This document shows, piece after piece, positions 48,309 to 57,407 of a stretch of DNA of 64,000 nt (its first letter is position 1; each line of letters starts with the position of its first letter). The stretch comes from Streptomyces sp. Ru71 (GTDB lineage: Bacteria > Actinomycetota > Actinomycetes > Streptomycetales > Streptomycetaceae): the NCBI RefSeq assembly GCF_002920535.1, contig NZ_PQSS01000006.1, positions 62,001 to 126,000 on the forward strand, given 5' to 3'. The notes beneath the pieces are model-generated. The model saw only the letters and a program-made list of their open reading frames with translations. It searched no databases and was not told where the DNA came from. The position numbers and the translations under genes were made by a program.

Positions 48309-49631
48309 TCAGTGCCGGGTGGAGAAGTACTTGTCGTACGGGGCGGCGAGCTGGTCCAGGACGGACGTGGTGCCGGCGCCGTTCATGAGGTTCTGGGTGG
48401 CGGAGACGAAGGTGTCGTAGTAGCCGGGGACCGGCCAGTCGGGGTAGAAGGCCAGGCCGTCGTTCTGCTGGTACTGGTCGAAGGCGTCGATCAGCTGCCG
48501 GGACTTGACGTTGGTGATCTGACCGGGCTTGACGGTGAGCGGGACGTTGCCGTTCTCACCGATCAGCTTCTGGATCTTGTCCGACATGGTGATGCCGATG
48601 AAGTCCTCGGCCAGTTTCTTGTTCTTGGCCCTGGTGGGGACGACCCACTGGTTGCCGCCGGCACCGAGGGTCGTCCTGCTGCCCGGGTAAGGGGCGACGG
48701 ACCACTTGAAGTTCTTGATGTCGGTGGTCAGGCCGCCGAACCACCAGTTGCCGCTGACCATGATGGGGCGCTTCTGCGAGACGAACTGCTCGCTCATGTC
48801 GTTGCCCTTGAGGCCGACGTCCTTCTTGTCGAAGTAGCCCTTGGACAGCCACTCCTTGTACTTGTCGACCGCCCAGGTCCATTCCGGCCCGTGGAAGTCG
48901 ATCTTGTCCTTGTAGAGCTGGTAGCCGTCGACCCAGGTCTTGTTAGCCTTCGTCAGCGCCAGCAGGTACAGCCAGTGGGAGGCGGGGTACTCGTTGCCCG
49001 CGTTGGCGAGCGGGGTGACGCCGGCCGCCTTGAAGGCGGCCAGGGCGGCCTCGAAGCTCGCGAAGTCGGTCGGCTTGGCCACCTTGTACTTCGTGAAGAG
49101 GTCGTCGTCGTAGTAGGCGAGGACGAACTCGCCGTAGTTGGGCACGCCGTACCACTTGTCGCCGCCCATCTCCCCCTTCGCGTCGTAGCGGGCGGTGACG
49201 GACGCGCTCTCGCTGATCTTCCTGTCCCAGCCGTGCGCCTTGACGACGGAGGTCAGATCGGTGAGCAGGCCCTGCTTGGCGAGCAGACCGGTGGTGGCGT
49301 TGCCCTTGTTGTACTCCAGCACGTCGGGGGCCGTGTCGGAGTTCAGGACCATCCCGGCGTTCTGCTGGATCTGCTCGAACGTCTTCTGCTCGAAGATCAC
49401 CTTCACGCCCGGGTGGGTCCGCTTGAACTCGGCGACGGCCGCCGCCCATGCCTTGCCGAGCGCGCCGTTCGGGTCCTCGTAGTGCCACAGGCGCAGGGTC
49501 CGGCCGTCCTCGGCGGCGGTGCCGGAGCCGCCGCAGGCGGTGGCCAGCGGCGTTATCAGGGCGAGGGAGGCCACGGCCGTCAGTAGGCGGCGCCGGGCGG
49601 TCCCGGCCGGGAAGACGGAGCTGTTGGTCAT
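48309..49631 (-). CDS. Sugar ABC importer, binding lipoprotein (system 3)
   Basis: 440-residue family 1 solute-binding protein with a lipoprotein signal ending PLATACGGSG, and an Arg cluster (ARRRLLTAVA) that may direct it to Tat. Inner blocks: GMVLNSDTAPDVLEYNKGNA, KWYGVPNYGEFVLAYYDDDL, VSGNWWFGGLTTDIKNFKWS. It lies directly after the GH13 alpha-1,6-glucosidase gene (48 bases), so isomalto-oligosaccharides are the best guess for its ligand. Confidence 0.9.
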   Translation of the reverse strand: MTNSSVFPAGTARRRLLTAVASLALITPLATACGGSGTAAEDGRTLRLWHYEDPNGALGKAWAAAVAEFKRTHPGVKVIFEQKTFEQIQQNAGMVLNSDTAPDVLEYNKGNATTGLLAKQGLLTDLTSVVKAHGWDRKISESASVTARYDAKGEMGGDKWYGVPNYGEFVLAYYDDDLFTKYKVAKPTDFASFEAALAAFKAAGVTPLANAGNEYPASHWLYLLALTKANKTWVDGYQLYKDKIDFHGPEWTWAVDKYKEWLSKGYFDKKDVGLKGNDMSEQFVSQKRPIMVSGNWWFGGLTTDIKNFKWSVAPYPGSRTTLGAGGNQWVVPTRAKNKKLAEDFIGITMSDKIQKLIGENGNVPLTVKPGQITNVKSRQLIDAFDQYQQNDGLAFYPDWPVPGYYDTFVSATQNLMNGAGTTSVLDQLAAPYDKYFSTRH

Positions 49632-49679
49632 GGTGGGTTCCTTGCGGGCGAGGAGGAGACAAGGACGGGCATGGCACAG

Positions 49680-51422
49680 TCAGGGGATGGTGCGGCGGTG
49701 GACGCGTGCTTCCCACGGCTGCAGGGTGTGCCGGGTGGCCGGCGGGTCGCTCGCCGGCACGTTGGCGATGAGCGTTTCCGTGTCCTGCCAGCCGTCGGTG
49801 ACGGCGAGAGGGACGGGGACGGGCCGGCCGGTGAAGTTGGCCAGGACGAGCAGCTCGGTCCCGGTGGCGGCGTCCCGGCGGAGGAAGGCGTAGATCTGCT
49901 CGTCGTCGGGGAGCAGCATCCGGAAGTCGCCGTCGGTGATGGCCGGTTCGCTGTGGCGCAGGGCGATCAGGCGCCGGTAGTAGTGGAAGACCGAGTCGGG
50001 ATCGGCCAGCTGGGCCTTGGCGTTGACGTGCGTGTAGTCGGGGTTGACCTCGATCCACGGGTGTCCGGTGGTGAATCCGGCGTGGTCGGTGGCGTCCCAC
50101 TGCATGGGCGTGCGGGCGTTGTCGCGGCCGCGGGCCCGCAGCCCGGCCAGGATGCGGTCCTCGTCGACGCCCAGGGCGAGCTGCTCGCGGTAGTGGTTGA
50201 GGGACTCGATGTCGCGGAAGTCGTCGATCGTCGCGAACGGGGCGTTGGCCATGCCCAGTTCCTCGCCCTGGTAGACGTACGGGGTGCCGCGGTGCAGATG
50301 CAGCACGGTGGCCAGCATGGTCGCCGAGCGGGTGCGCAGGACGGGGTCGCTGTCGTCGCCGAAGCGGGAGACCACGCGCGGCTGGTCGTGGTTGTTCCAG
50401 TACAGGCTGTTCCAGCCCGTCTCGGCCAGGCCGGTCTGCCAGCGCCCGAGGCTGGCCTTGAGGTCGGTCAGCTTCAGCGGGCGGGCGTCGAACTTGCTCG
50501 GCCCGTGGTCGAGTGCGACGTGCTCGAACTGGAAGACCATGTCGAGCTCGCGCCGGTCCGGGTCGGTGAAAAGCTTGGCCTCGTCGATGGTGACGCCGGG
50601 CATCTCACCGACGTTCAGCAGCTTGCGCGGGTGCGCGGCGAACACCTCGCGGTGCATTTCGGCGATGTATTCATGGACGCGCGGGCCGCAGACGTAGAAG
50701 GGGCTGCCGTCGCCGTAGCGGCCACCCTCGGGCACGATCCCGTCGGGCAGGGCCGGGTCCTTGGAGATGAGGTTGACGACGTCCATGCGGAACCCGTCCA
50801 CGCCCCGCTCCAGCCACCAGCGCATCATGGCGTGGACGGCCTGCCTCACCGTCGGGTTGTCCCAGTTCAGGTCGGGCTGCTTGCGCGAGAAGATGTGCAG
50901 GTAGTACTCGCCACTGGCCTCGTCGTACGTCCATGCCGGCCCCGAGAACCACGAGCCCCAGTTGTTCGGCTCGGCCCCCGGGGTGCCCGGCTGCATGCCC
51001 TCGCGCGGCGGGCGCCAGATGTACCAGTCGCGCTGGGGGCCGTCGGGGCCGCCGTCGCGGGACGCGGTGAACCAGGGGTGTTCGTCCGAGGTGTGGTTGA
51101 CCACCAGGTCCATCACCAGTTTCATGCCGCGCTCGTGGACGGCGGCCAGCAGCCGGTCGAAGTCGTCCAGCGTGCCGAACAACGGGTCGATGTCCTGGTA
51201 GTCGCTGATGTCGTAGCCGTTGTCGGCGTGGGGCGACGGGTAGACCGGCGACAGCCACAGCACGTCCACGCCGAGCTGGGAGAGGTGGTCCAGGCGCTCG
51301 GTGATCCCCTGGAGATCGCCGATGCCGTCCGTGTCGGAGTCGGCGAAGGAGCGCGGGTAGATCTGGTAGACCACCGCGTTCTTCCACCAGGCGGCGGTGT
51401 CGTCGGGCGGGTTCAGGGGCAC
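49680..51422 (-). CDS. GH13 alpha-glucosidase, oligo-1,6-glucosidase type
   Basis: 580-residue intracellular GH13 enzyme (subfamily 23/31-like). Catalytic residues: Asp214 in GFRMDVVN, Glu273 in NVGEMPG, and Asp in NHDQPRVVSRFG. Region I is DLVVNHTSDEHPW. The residue right after the nucleophile is Val215; in the family Val there marks alpha-1,6 bond specificity (oligo-1,6-glucosidase), while Thr marks alpha-1,4. No signal peptide. It lies between the ROK regulator and binding-protein genes and would cut imported isomaltose-type sugars to glucose. Confidence 0.92.
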   Translation of the reverse strand: MPLNPPDDTAAWWKNAVVYQIYPRSFADSDTDGIGDLQGITERLDHLSQLGVDVLWLSPVYPSPHADNGYDISDYQDIDPLFGTLDDFDRLLAAVHERGMKLVMDLVVNHTSDEHPWFTASRDGGPDGPQRDWYIWRPPREGMQPGTPGAEPNNWGSWFSGPAWTYDEASGEYYLHIFSRKQPDLNWDNPTVRQAVHAMMRWWLERGVDGFRMDVVNLISKDPALPDGIVPEGGRYGDGSPFYVCGPRVHEYIAEMHREVFAAHPRKLLNVGEMPGVTIDEAKLFTDPDRRELDMVFQFEHVALDHGPSKFDARPLKLTDLKASLGRWQTGLAETGWNSLYWNNHDQPRVVSRFGDDSDPVLRTRSATMLATVLHLHRGTPYVYQGEELGMANAPFATIDDFRDIESLNHYREQLALGVDEDRILAGLRARGRDNARTPMQWDATDHAGFTTGHPWIEVNPDYTHVNAKAQLADPDSVFHYYRRLIALRHSEPAITDGDFRMLLPDDEQIYAFLRRDAATGTELLVLANFTGRPVPVPLAVTDGWQDTETLIANVPASDPPATRHTLQPWEARVHRRTIP

Positions 51423-51484
51423 GGCTGATCCTCGTGTCGGGGATGGAGGGAGATGAGGGAACGGGAAGCTGGGGGGAGGCGGGA

Positions 51485-52672
51485 TCAGGAGATGGCGGAG
51501 CCGACGGCCTCACGGATGACGAGGCAGGCCGCGCCGCGCGCCCACAGGTCATGGGTGACGGGGTCGACGTGGATCTCGCAGTCGCGCGCGGCGTCGGAGA
51601 AGGCGTACGCCTGCAGTGCCTCCTGCATGGCCGGGCCGAACAGGTCGTGGGCCACGGCTCCCTCCCCGGCGATGATGATCTTCTGCAGGTTGAGCAGATT
51701 GCACAGGCCCGCCAGGCCCCGCCCGAGCGCCGTGCCGGCCTCCGCGAAGGCGGCGCGGGCGACCGTGCGGGCAGCGGAGTGTTCGCCGCGGGCGAGTGCG
51801 ATGGCGTCGGCGATGGTGGTGCAGTCGGTGATGCCACCGTCCTGGATGTGCCGCAGTACGGCGCGGTCGCCGGCCAGCGCTTCCAGGCATCCCCGGCGTC
51901 CGCAGCTGCACATCGGCCCGGCCGGGTCCAGCGGCAGGTGGCCGAGTTCGCCGGCCATGCCGCTGGAGCCCGCGTACAGGCTGCCGCCGAGCAGCAGACC
52001 GCAGCCGATGCCGGGGCCGACGGTGACGACGGCGAAGGAGTCCACGTCCCGGCCCGCACCGAACCAGCGCTCCGCGACGACCAGGGTGTTGACGTCGTTG
52101 TTGACGGTGACCATCAACCCGGTCGCCTCCGACAGCGGCCCGGCGACGTCGACCTTGGTCCAGCCCAGCAGGGCGGAGTAGCGGCAGATCCCGGCGGCGG
52201 AGTCGACGTGGCCGCTGACTCCCACCCCGACCCCGAGGACCCTGTCCGCCGCCTGCGGGGCCTTCTCCAGCAAGCTGGTCGTCAGCGACGCCGCGGCGGA
52301 CAGAGCGGTCTCGGGCCGGCGGTTGTCGATCGGCACCTCGGCGCGGGCCAGCACGTTGGCCGCCATGTCGGTGACCACGCCGGACACCTGAGCGGGGCCG
52401 ATCTTCATGCCGACGACGATGTGTTTGTCGGGGTTGACGTGCAGCAGCTTCTGCGGGCGGCCCCGGCCGTGCGGGGTGGCGTCCGTCTCGCGGAGATAGC
52501 CGTGTTCGAGGAGCGGGGGCAGCATGCGGGTGACGCTGGAGGGCACCAGGCCCAGCCGCTGGGCGAGCTGGGTGCGGGAGAGCGGTCCGGCGGTGAGCAC
52601 GGTGGCGAAGATCTCCGCGCGGGTCTGCTCGCCGACGAGATCCGAGAAGGGGATCGGGGACGGGGTGTTCAT
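51485..52672 (-). CDS. ROK family transcription regulator
   Basis: 395-residue NagC/XylR-type ROK regulator: N-terminal winged helix (LSRTQLAQRLGLVPSSVTRM) then a sugar-kinase-like domain. The ATP-site Gly-rich segments are VVTVGPGIGCGLLLGGSLYA, and the ROK zinc motif CSCGRRGCLEA is intact with GHLPLDP preceding. The ATG at 52672 has GGAGG eight bases upstream. It probably represses the adjacent alpha-glucan genes until glucose or an isomalto-sugar binds. Confidence 0.92.
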   Translation of the reverse strand: MNTPSPIPFSDLVGEQTRAEIFATVLTAGPLSRTQLAQRLGLVPSSVTRMLPPLLEHGYLRETDATPHGRGRPQKLLHVNPDKHIVVGMKIGPAQVSGVVTDMAANVLARAEVPIDNRRPETALSAAASLTTSLLEKAPQAADRVLGVGVGVSGHVDSAAGICRYSALLGWTKVDVAGPLSEATGLMVTVNNDVNTLVVAERWFGAGRDVDSFAVVTVGPGIGCGLLLGGSLYAGSSGMAGELGHLPLDPAGPMCSCGRRGCLEALAGDRAVLRHIQDGGITDCTTIADAIALARGEHSAARTVARAAFAEAGTALGRGLAGLCNLLNLQKIIIAGEGAVAHDLFGPAMQEALQAYAFSDAARDCEIHVDPVTHDLWARGAACLVIREAVGSAIS

Positions 52673-52707
52673 CCCGGGTGCCTCCAAGCGTGAGTGGCCT
52701 ACGGCCG

Positions 52708-54579
52708 TCAGCCGATGTCGATGTAGTTCAATGCAATCGAACCGGAGTCGCCGTCGGTACGCGCCACCGTCACGAGGTTCTCGCCGGCGGCGAGGCTGAT
52801 ACGGCCGCTCAGCGTGGCCCACTCGCCGGAGGTGGCCCGGAAGCCGATCTGGCGCGGCTGGGCGACGACGGTGTGGTCGGGCTGCTCCGCGTCGAGGGTG
52901 AGCCGAGCCGTTTGCGCTGCCTGGTACCGCAGGTCCAGGCGGTAGGTGCCGGCGCGCGGGGCCTTGACGGTGAAGGTGACCGACTGGTTGTCGCCGCTGA
53001 TCAGGGCGTAGCCCATGGCGTCGTGTCCGGGGAGGGTGTTGGCGAAGCCGGCGCCCCCGCCCCAGGCCGCGAACGCCGCCTGGTAGCGGCAGCGGTCGCC
53101 GGCCGGGGGCGTGACGGTGGCGAACAGGCAGCCGTGGGCGGGAAGTTCGGCGCGGATGGTGCTGAGCCGGCCCAGGTCTTCGTGCTTCCATACGTCCCGT
53201 ACCGCCGCGGTGCCCTCGATGCCCAGGGCGGACAGGTCCAGGGAGCGGACGGCGGGCCCGTCGGAGCGGTTGAACAGGGCGACCGCCCAGCTGCCGTCGG
53301 CGAGTTGCCCGGCCCAGCGTTCACTGTCGCGGCTGGAGGGGTCGTCGGCGTAGGAGTTGCCGTTGTTGAAGTACGGCTTGCCGACCAGGCCCTGCCCGTG
53401 CAGGGCGAGGACTTCCGGGTTGGTGTAGGCCCAGCCGTGGCCCGCGATGTCGGCGTGGGTGTCGGCGATGGCCAGTGGGGACCCGGCGATGGTCATCAGC
53501 GAGATGGCGGTGCGGCGTTCGTGGTCGTCGGCGAAGGTGTTGAGGCGCAGGAAGTCGCCGTCGAGGATGAGCTGGCCGCGCCCGGAGCGGTCGGCGTAGC
53601 CGGTGAAGCCGCAGAACGGGTTGAACCAGTTCGGCCACAGGTTCTGCCAGTCCTGCCGGCCGCCGCTGAGCCGGTCCCAGCCGCCGCGGTCGGCGTCGGC
53701 GTCGATGCGGATCATGTCGCCGTAACGGATCTCCGCCTGGGCGTGCTGGTAGAGGTGCGGCATGACCAGGGACAGCTCCATGTCCTCGCCGGCGGCCTCG
53801 CTCATCCAGCTGAGCGCGGTCTCGTAGTTGGCGCGGCCATGGGGCCGGTTCACGGTGCCGATGTTGGCGTCGCGGCCGTCCTCGTACCAGGACAGGAAGT
53901 CGACGCGCAGGTAGGGAACGCCGAGGTCCTTGAAGTACCGCACATAGCCCTGGACGTACTCCTTGGCGCCGTCCCTGGTGACGTCGATCCAGTACAGGGC
54001 GTTGCCGCCGATGTCGGAGCCGAAGAAGTCGCCTTCGTCGACCAGGTCGGCGATCTTCACATCGGGGCGGCCGACGACGGTCTTGGTGGTGTCGGCGACG
54101 GCGGCTCTGTGGACCCACAGGGGGTTGTAGTAGACGCCCAGCTGCATGCCGCGGTCCTGGAGGTAGCGCGACCAGTACGACCAGTCGTGGGTCCAGGAGT
54201 CGTTGTAGCTGATGACGTAGCCGTGCTCGGTGGTCCTGGACGAGCCTTCGATCCAGCCGTCGGTGCAGGCCATCCGGTAGCCGTGCGGGGCGAAGTCGCG
54301 GGCCAGCCAGTCGACGTTGGCCTTCCACTCGTCCTCGGGGATGGGGGCGTTGTTCGGGAACGACCAGCCGTAGATGTTCCAGTACAGCGGGCCGGCGCCG
54401 GAGCGGGTGAAGACGCTGTTGCGGCCGGCTGCCGGCAGGGACCTGACACGGCCGGCGCGCTGGGCGGGGACGGCGGACGCGGCAGGTTCTGCGGCGAGGC
54501 CCGGGGAGGCGGGGGCGAGGGCCGCGAGGCCGGCACCGGCCGCGGCTCCGGAGATCAGGGCCCTTCTGGAAAGCGCCAT
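52708..54579 (-). CDS. Secreted GH27-like glycosidase with CBM (isomaltodextranase type)
   Basis: 623-residue secreted enzyme. Twin-arginine signal: SRRALISGAAAGAGLAALAP with cleavage near GLAA. The (beta/alpha)8 part shows LYWNIYGWSFPN, DWSYWSRYLQDRGMQLGVYY, VPYLRVDFLSWYEDG (likely nucleophile Asp227) and RIDADADRGGWDRL (likely acid/base). The C-terminal 130 residues are a beta-sandwich carbohydrate-binding module (CBM35-like; YRLDLRYQAAQTARLTLDAE). The layout fits GH27 members such as isomaltodextranase more than alpha-galactosidase. It would make isomalto-sugars outside the cell for import by system 3. Specificity is inferred from the neighbours. Confidence 0.78.
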   Translation of the reverse strand: MALSRRALISGAAAGAGLAALAPASPGLAAEPAASAVPAQRAGRVRSLPAAGRNSVFTRSGAGPLYWNIYGWSFPNNAPIPEDEWKANVDWLARDFAPHGYRMACTDGWIEGSSRTTEHGYVISYNDSWTHDWSYWSRYLQDRGMQLGVYYNPLWVHRAAVADTTKTVVGRPDVKIADLVDEGDFFGSDIGGNALYWIDVTRDGAKEYVQGYVRYFKDLGVPYLRVDFLSWYEDGRDANIGTVNRPHGRANYETALSWMSEAAGEDMELSLVMPHLYQHAQAEIRYGDMIRIDADADRGGWDRLSGGRQDWQNLWPNWFNPFCGFTGYADRSGRGQLILDGDFLRLNTFADDHERRTAISLMTIAGSPLAIADTHADIAGHGWAYTNPEVLALHGQGLVGKPYFNNGNSYADDPSSRDSERWAGQLADGSWAVALFNRSDGPAVRSLDLSALGIEGTAAVRDVWKHEDLGRLSTIRAELPAHGCLFATVTPPAGDRCRYQAAFAAWGGGAGFANTLPGHDAMGYALISGDNQSVTFTVKAPRAGTYRLDLRYQAAQTARLTLDAEQPDHTVVAQPRQIGFRATSGEWATLSGRISLAAGENLVTVARTDGDSGSIALNYIDIG

Positions 54580-54645
54580 GGGGTGGCTCCATCCCTGGTG
54601 GGCGCAGGGCCGGTTCGGCTCGACCGGTTGCCTGCGGATGACGGG

Positions 54646-54674
54646 AGTGTGGCCCGGCGTTTTTTGTGCGTCAA
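54646..54674 (-). promoter_or_regulatory. Promoter of the GH27-like/ROK/GH13 unit
   Basis: On the minus strand TTGACG (complement of 54669-54674) is followed after exactly 17 bases by CACACT (complement of 54646-54651), with a leader of about 60 bases before the ATG at 54579. It sits inside an unusually AT-rich patch (54660-54710) that includes runs of A and T and TTACTTAA, a possible repressor site. The rest of 54712-54887 shows no gene. Confidence 0.5.
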
Positions 54675-54887
54675 GAAAGAAAAAGCCGCGTTACTTAACC
54701 GTGATACGCATGGAACGAGGGCAAGGAGGGCCTGTCGACGCAGGCGTGGGGGGTCTGCACCACGGGTCGGACCCGGCATTTAATTGCAGAGGGGAAGTAA
54801 AGCTCCAGGTCACCCCGGCGGCAGCCGCCTCGGTGCGATCCTGGGAGGGAAGGGTGCTGCCGCTCTTTCCGGCGATGGGATGAGTCG

Positions 54888-57407
54888 ATGTCCAGCGAAG
54901 GCGACGCCGGTGGCCGGGGAGAGCCCCGGAGCGGGGTGGAGCAGGTTCGCACGGTGGCTGGAGCGACACTGGCCGCCGCCTACCTGATCGGGTCGGACAG
55001 GAGCGAACTCAGGCTCGCCGACGCCGCCGGGGAGCCTGTCGGACGGTACGGGCTTCCGACGTCCTGCCTTCTTTCGGATCGGACTCCTGTCGCTGACGCG
55101 GTCCGGTCGAACCGGCCCATGTGGCTGGACACCACACAGGCCGGCACCTCCGGTGCGGAGGCCGCTCGTGGCCCCGGCGCCCGCGCCTCGCTGGGTGTGG
55201 TGCCGCTGGGCGCGGTACCGCCTGGAGCCGGCGGGGCGGCGCTGGGATGCCTGGTTGTCGTCAGGGACGGCCCGGAGGCGTTCGATAAGGGGCAGCGCGT
55301 CCTGGTGGAGCTGTATGCCGAGCAGGTGTCGGCAGCCATGGAGACAGGACGCATCGGAGCCGCTCAGGAGCGGGAGTTGCCCTGGGTGCGGGGCGTCCGC
55401 ATCGGAGCGTTCGTCCTCGACCGGAACTCCGGTCGCATCGATGTGGATCCGATGCTGCTCACGCTCTTCGGCATAGCCGGGGAGACGTTCGACGGGTATG
55501 TGGAGGGCCTGATCGCGCGCACGCTCCTGGACGACCTTCCCGTGGTGATGTCTGTCATGGGGGGAGCGAGCTCCGAGGTCCGGAATCTGATGTTCCGCGT
55601 CCGTGGGTCCTTCGATGAGCCGCGGTGGCTGGAGCTGCGCTGCAGGGTGCTGGTCGACGGCGCGGGCGGGCCGGAGCGCGTTGTGGGGGTCGTCGCCGAA
55701 GACCTGTCCCTGCAGCTCGGCGGTGCGGAGGTCTTCGGGCTGCGGGAGTTGTCCGCTGCTCTGGCGGAGGCAGCGACCGTGCGGGGTGTAGGACGGGCCC
55801 TCGTCGACGGCCTCACCAGTCGGTTGGGTGCCGACCGGGTGGCGTTCGCCGAACTTCGCGACGACCACCTGTCGGTCACCGTCCTGGACCCGCCGACACC
55901 TGCGGCGTGGCCGGAGTTCTGGCGGCCGGACCGACGAACCGAATGGCTTGAGGCGTCGGTGGACGGCCTGCCCACCCTGCGGGCGGCGCTCCGGACGGGG
56001 CGGATGAGCGTGTGGCCGGCGGACAGCGGACTGGAGCCCGGCCTGGCGGGCGTCGGCGCGGGAGGTCTTGCCGTCCTGCCGCTGTCCGCCGGAGCACGGG
56101 TGGTCGGAGCCTGCCTCGCCGGCTGGGACTCCCCGCACCGGATCACCGACGACGAACGCCTCTGGCTCTCGGTGACCGCGGGACGCGCCGCAGCGGCCCT
56201 GGCCCGGTCACAGGCGATCGAGGCCACGCTCGAACGTGTTCGCATCCTTCAGACCAGCCTGCTGCCCCGTGAGCTGCCGTCGATCTCCGGTGCCGCGGCC
56301 ACCGCCCGCTATCTGCCGGCCACAGGCGGCCTGGACGTGGGGGGCGACTGGTACGACGTGATCCTTTCCGACGGGCACCTGGCACTCGTCATCGGGGACG
56401 TGCAGGGGCACAGCGCCGAGGCTGCCACGATCATGGGCCAGGTGAGTACGGCCGTGCGGGCCTACTCCGCGGAGGGCCATCCCCCCGATGTCGTCCTGGC
56501 CCGCGCGAACCGCCTTCTCCTCGGTATGAAGACGGACCTGTTCGCCACGTGCTGCTACGTCTCCGTGGACGTCGAGGAGGGCAACGCCTGGTTCGTCCGA
56601 GCGGGGCACCCGCCTCCCCTGCTGCGCCGGCCCGACGGCTCCACCGAGGAGGTGAACGTCGACGGTGGTCCGCCGCTCGGCGTGCTGGAGGACGCGGAAT
56701 TTCCCCTCACCATGGTCGACGTCGCCCCTGGCGCGGTCCTCGCCCTGGTGACGGACGGCCTGGTGGAGTCGGCGGACATGGCCATGGACGAGGGGATGCA
56801 CCGCATGATCGCCCTGCTCGGCGCCGCCGACCCGTCGGACATCGGCCTGGTGGCCGACAAACTGATCAGCGATGCGAAGCGGCGCGACGACGCAGCGCTG
56901 CTCCTGCTGCGCTACGACGGGCTGAAGGTGCGGCCCGTTCGCGCGAGCTGGCGAGTGTGGCGGCTCCCGGAGGCCGTCATGCACGCACGCCGCTTCACCG
57001 CGCGCACGCTGCGCTCCTGGGGGGTGTCGGAGGAGGCGGACGTCGTACAGCTCGTCGTCTCCGAACTGGTCACCAACGCCGTGGTCCACACACAGGGCGA
57101 CCTGCGCCTGGACCTGACTCGGATCGGCGACCGGATCCGTGTCGCCGTCACCGACTCACTGCCACGGGCACCGGTCAAACCGCGCATCGTGGACTGGGAG
57201 TCGACCGGCGGCCGCGGGATCATGCTGGTGGAGGCCATGTCGGCGGCCTGGGGCTCGGTGCCCGTGGGCGGCGGCAAACAGGTGTGGAGTGAGATCGCCC
57301 TGACCCCGCACGAGGTCTCCAGCCCAAACGCCGGAGCCGACGACGCTCAGCAAGCCGACGGCCACCTCCCGGGCGTCGGCGGTCCGGTACGGGGCGGAAC
57401 CCGATGA
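54888..57407 (+). CDS. Multidomain SpoIIE phosphatase with ATPase (GAF-PAS-GAF-PP2C-HATPase)
   Basis: 839-residue sensor phosphatase. GAF-like domain at about 15-165, PAS-like at 175-275, second GAF-like at 280-435, a short coiled linker, then PP2C/SpoIIE phosphatase at 440-665 (GDWYDVILSDGHLALVIGDV; SDAKRRDDAALLLLRYDG) and a C-terminal histidine-kinase-like ATPase, RsbW type (QLVVSELVTNAVVHTQGDLR; GGRGIMLVEAMSAAWG). It can thus both remove and add phosphate on an anti-anti-sigma partner. No membrane segment. Its TGA overlaps the ATG of the sugar-binding lipoprotein (ATGA), which ties a signalling protein to a transporter operon. Confidence 0.92.
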   Translation: MSSEGDAGGRGEPRSGVEQVRTVAGATLAAAYLIGSDRSELRLADAAGEPVGRYGLPTSCLLSDRTPVADAVRSNRPMWLDTTQAGTSGAEAARGPGARASLGVVPLGAVPPGAGGAALGCLVVVRDGPEAFDKGQRVLVELYAEQVSAAMETGRIGAAQERELPWVRGVRIGAFVLDRNSGRIDVDPMLLTLFGIAGETFDGYVEGLIARTLLDDLPVVMSVMGGASSEVRNLMFRVRGSFDEPRWLELRCRVLVDGAGGPERVVGVVAEDLSLQLGGAEVFGLRELSAALAEAATVRGVGRALVDGLTSRLGADRVAFAELRDDHLSVTVLDPPTPAAWPEFWRPDRRTEWLEASVDGLPTLRAALRTGRMSVWPADSGLEPGLAGVGAGGLAVLPLSAGARVVGACLAGWDSPHRITDDERLWLSVTAGRAAAALARSQAIEATLERVRILQTSLLPRELPSISGAAATARYLPATGGLDVGGDWYDVILSDGHLALVIGDVQGHSAEAATIMGQVSTAVRAYSAEGHPPDVVLARANRLLLGMKTDLFATCCYVSVDVEEGNAWFVRAGHPPPLLRRPDGSTEEVNVDGGPPLGVLEDAEFPLTMVDVAPGAVLALVTDGLVESADMAMDEGMHRMIALLGAADPSDIGLVADKLISDAKRRDDAALLLLRYDGLKVRPVRASWRVWRLPEAVMHARRFTARTLRSWGVSEEADVVQLVVSELVTNAVVHTQGDLRLDLTRIGDRIRVAVTDSLPRAPVKPRIVDWESTGGRGIMLVEAMSAAWGSVPVGGGKQVWSEIALTPHEVSSPNAGADDAQQADGHLPGVGGPVRGGTR

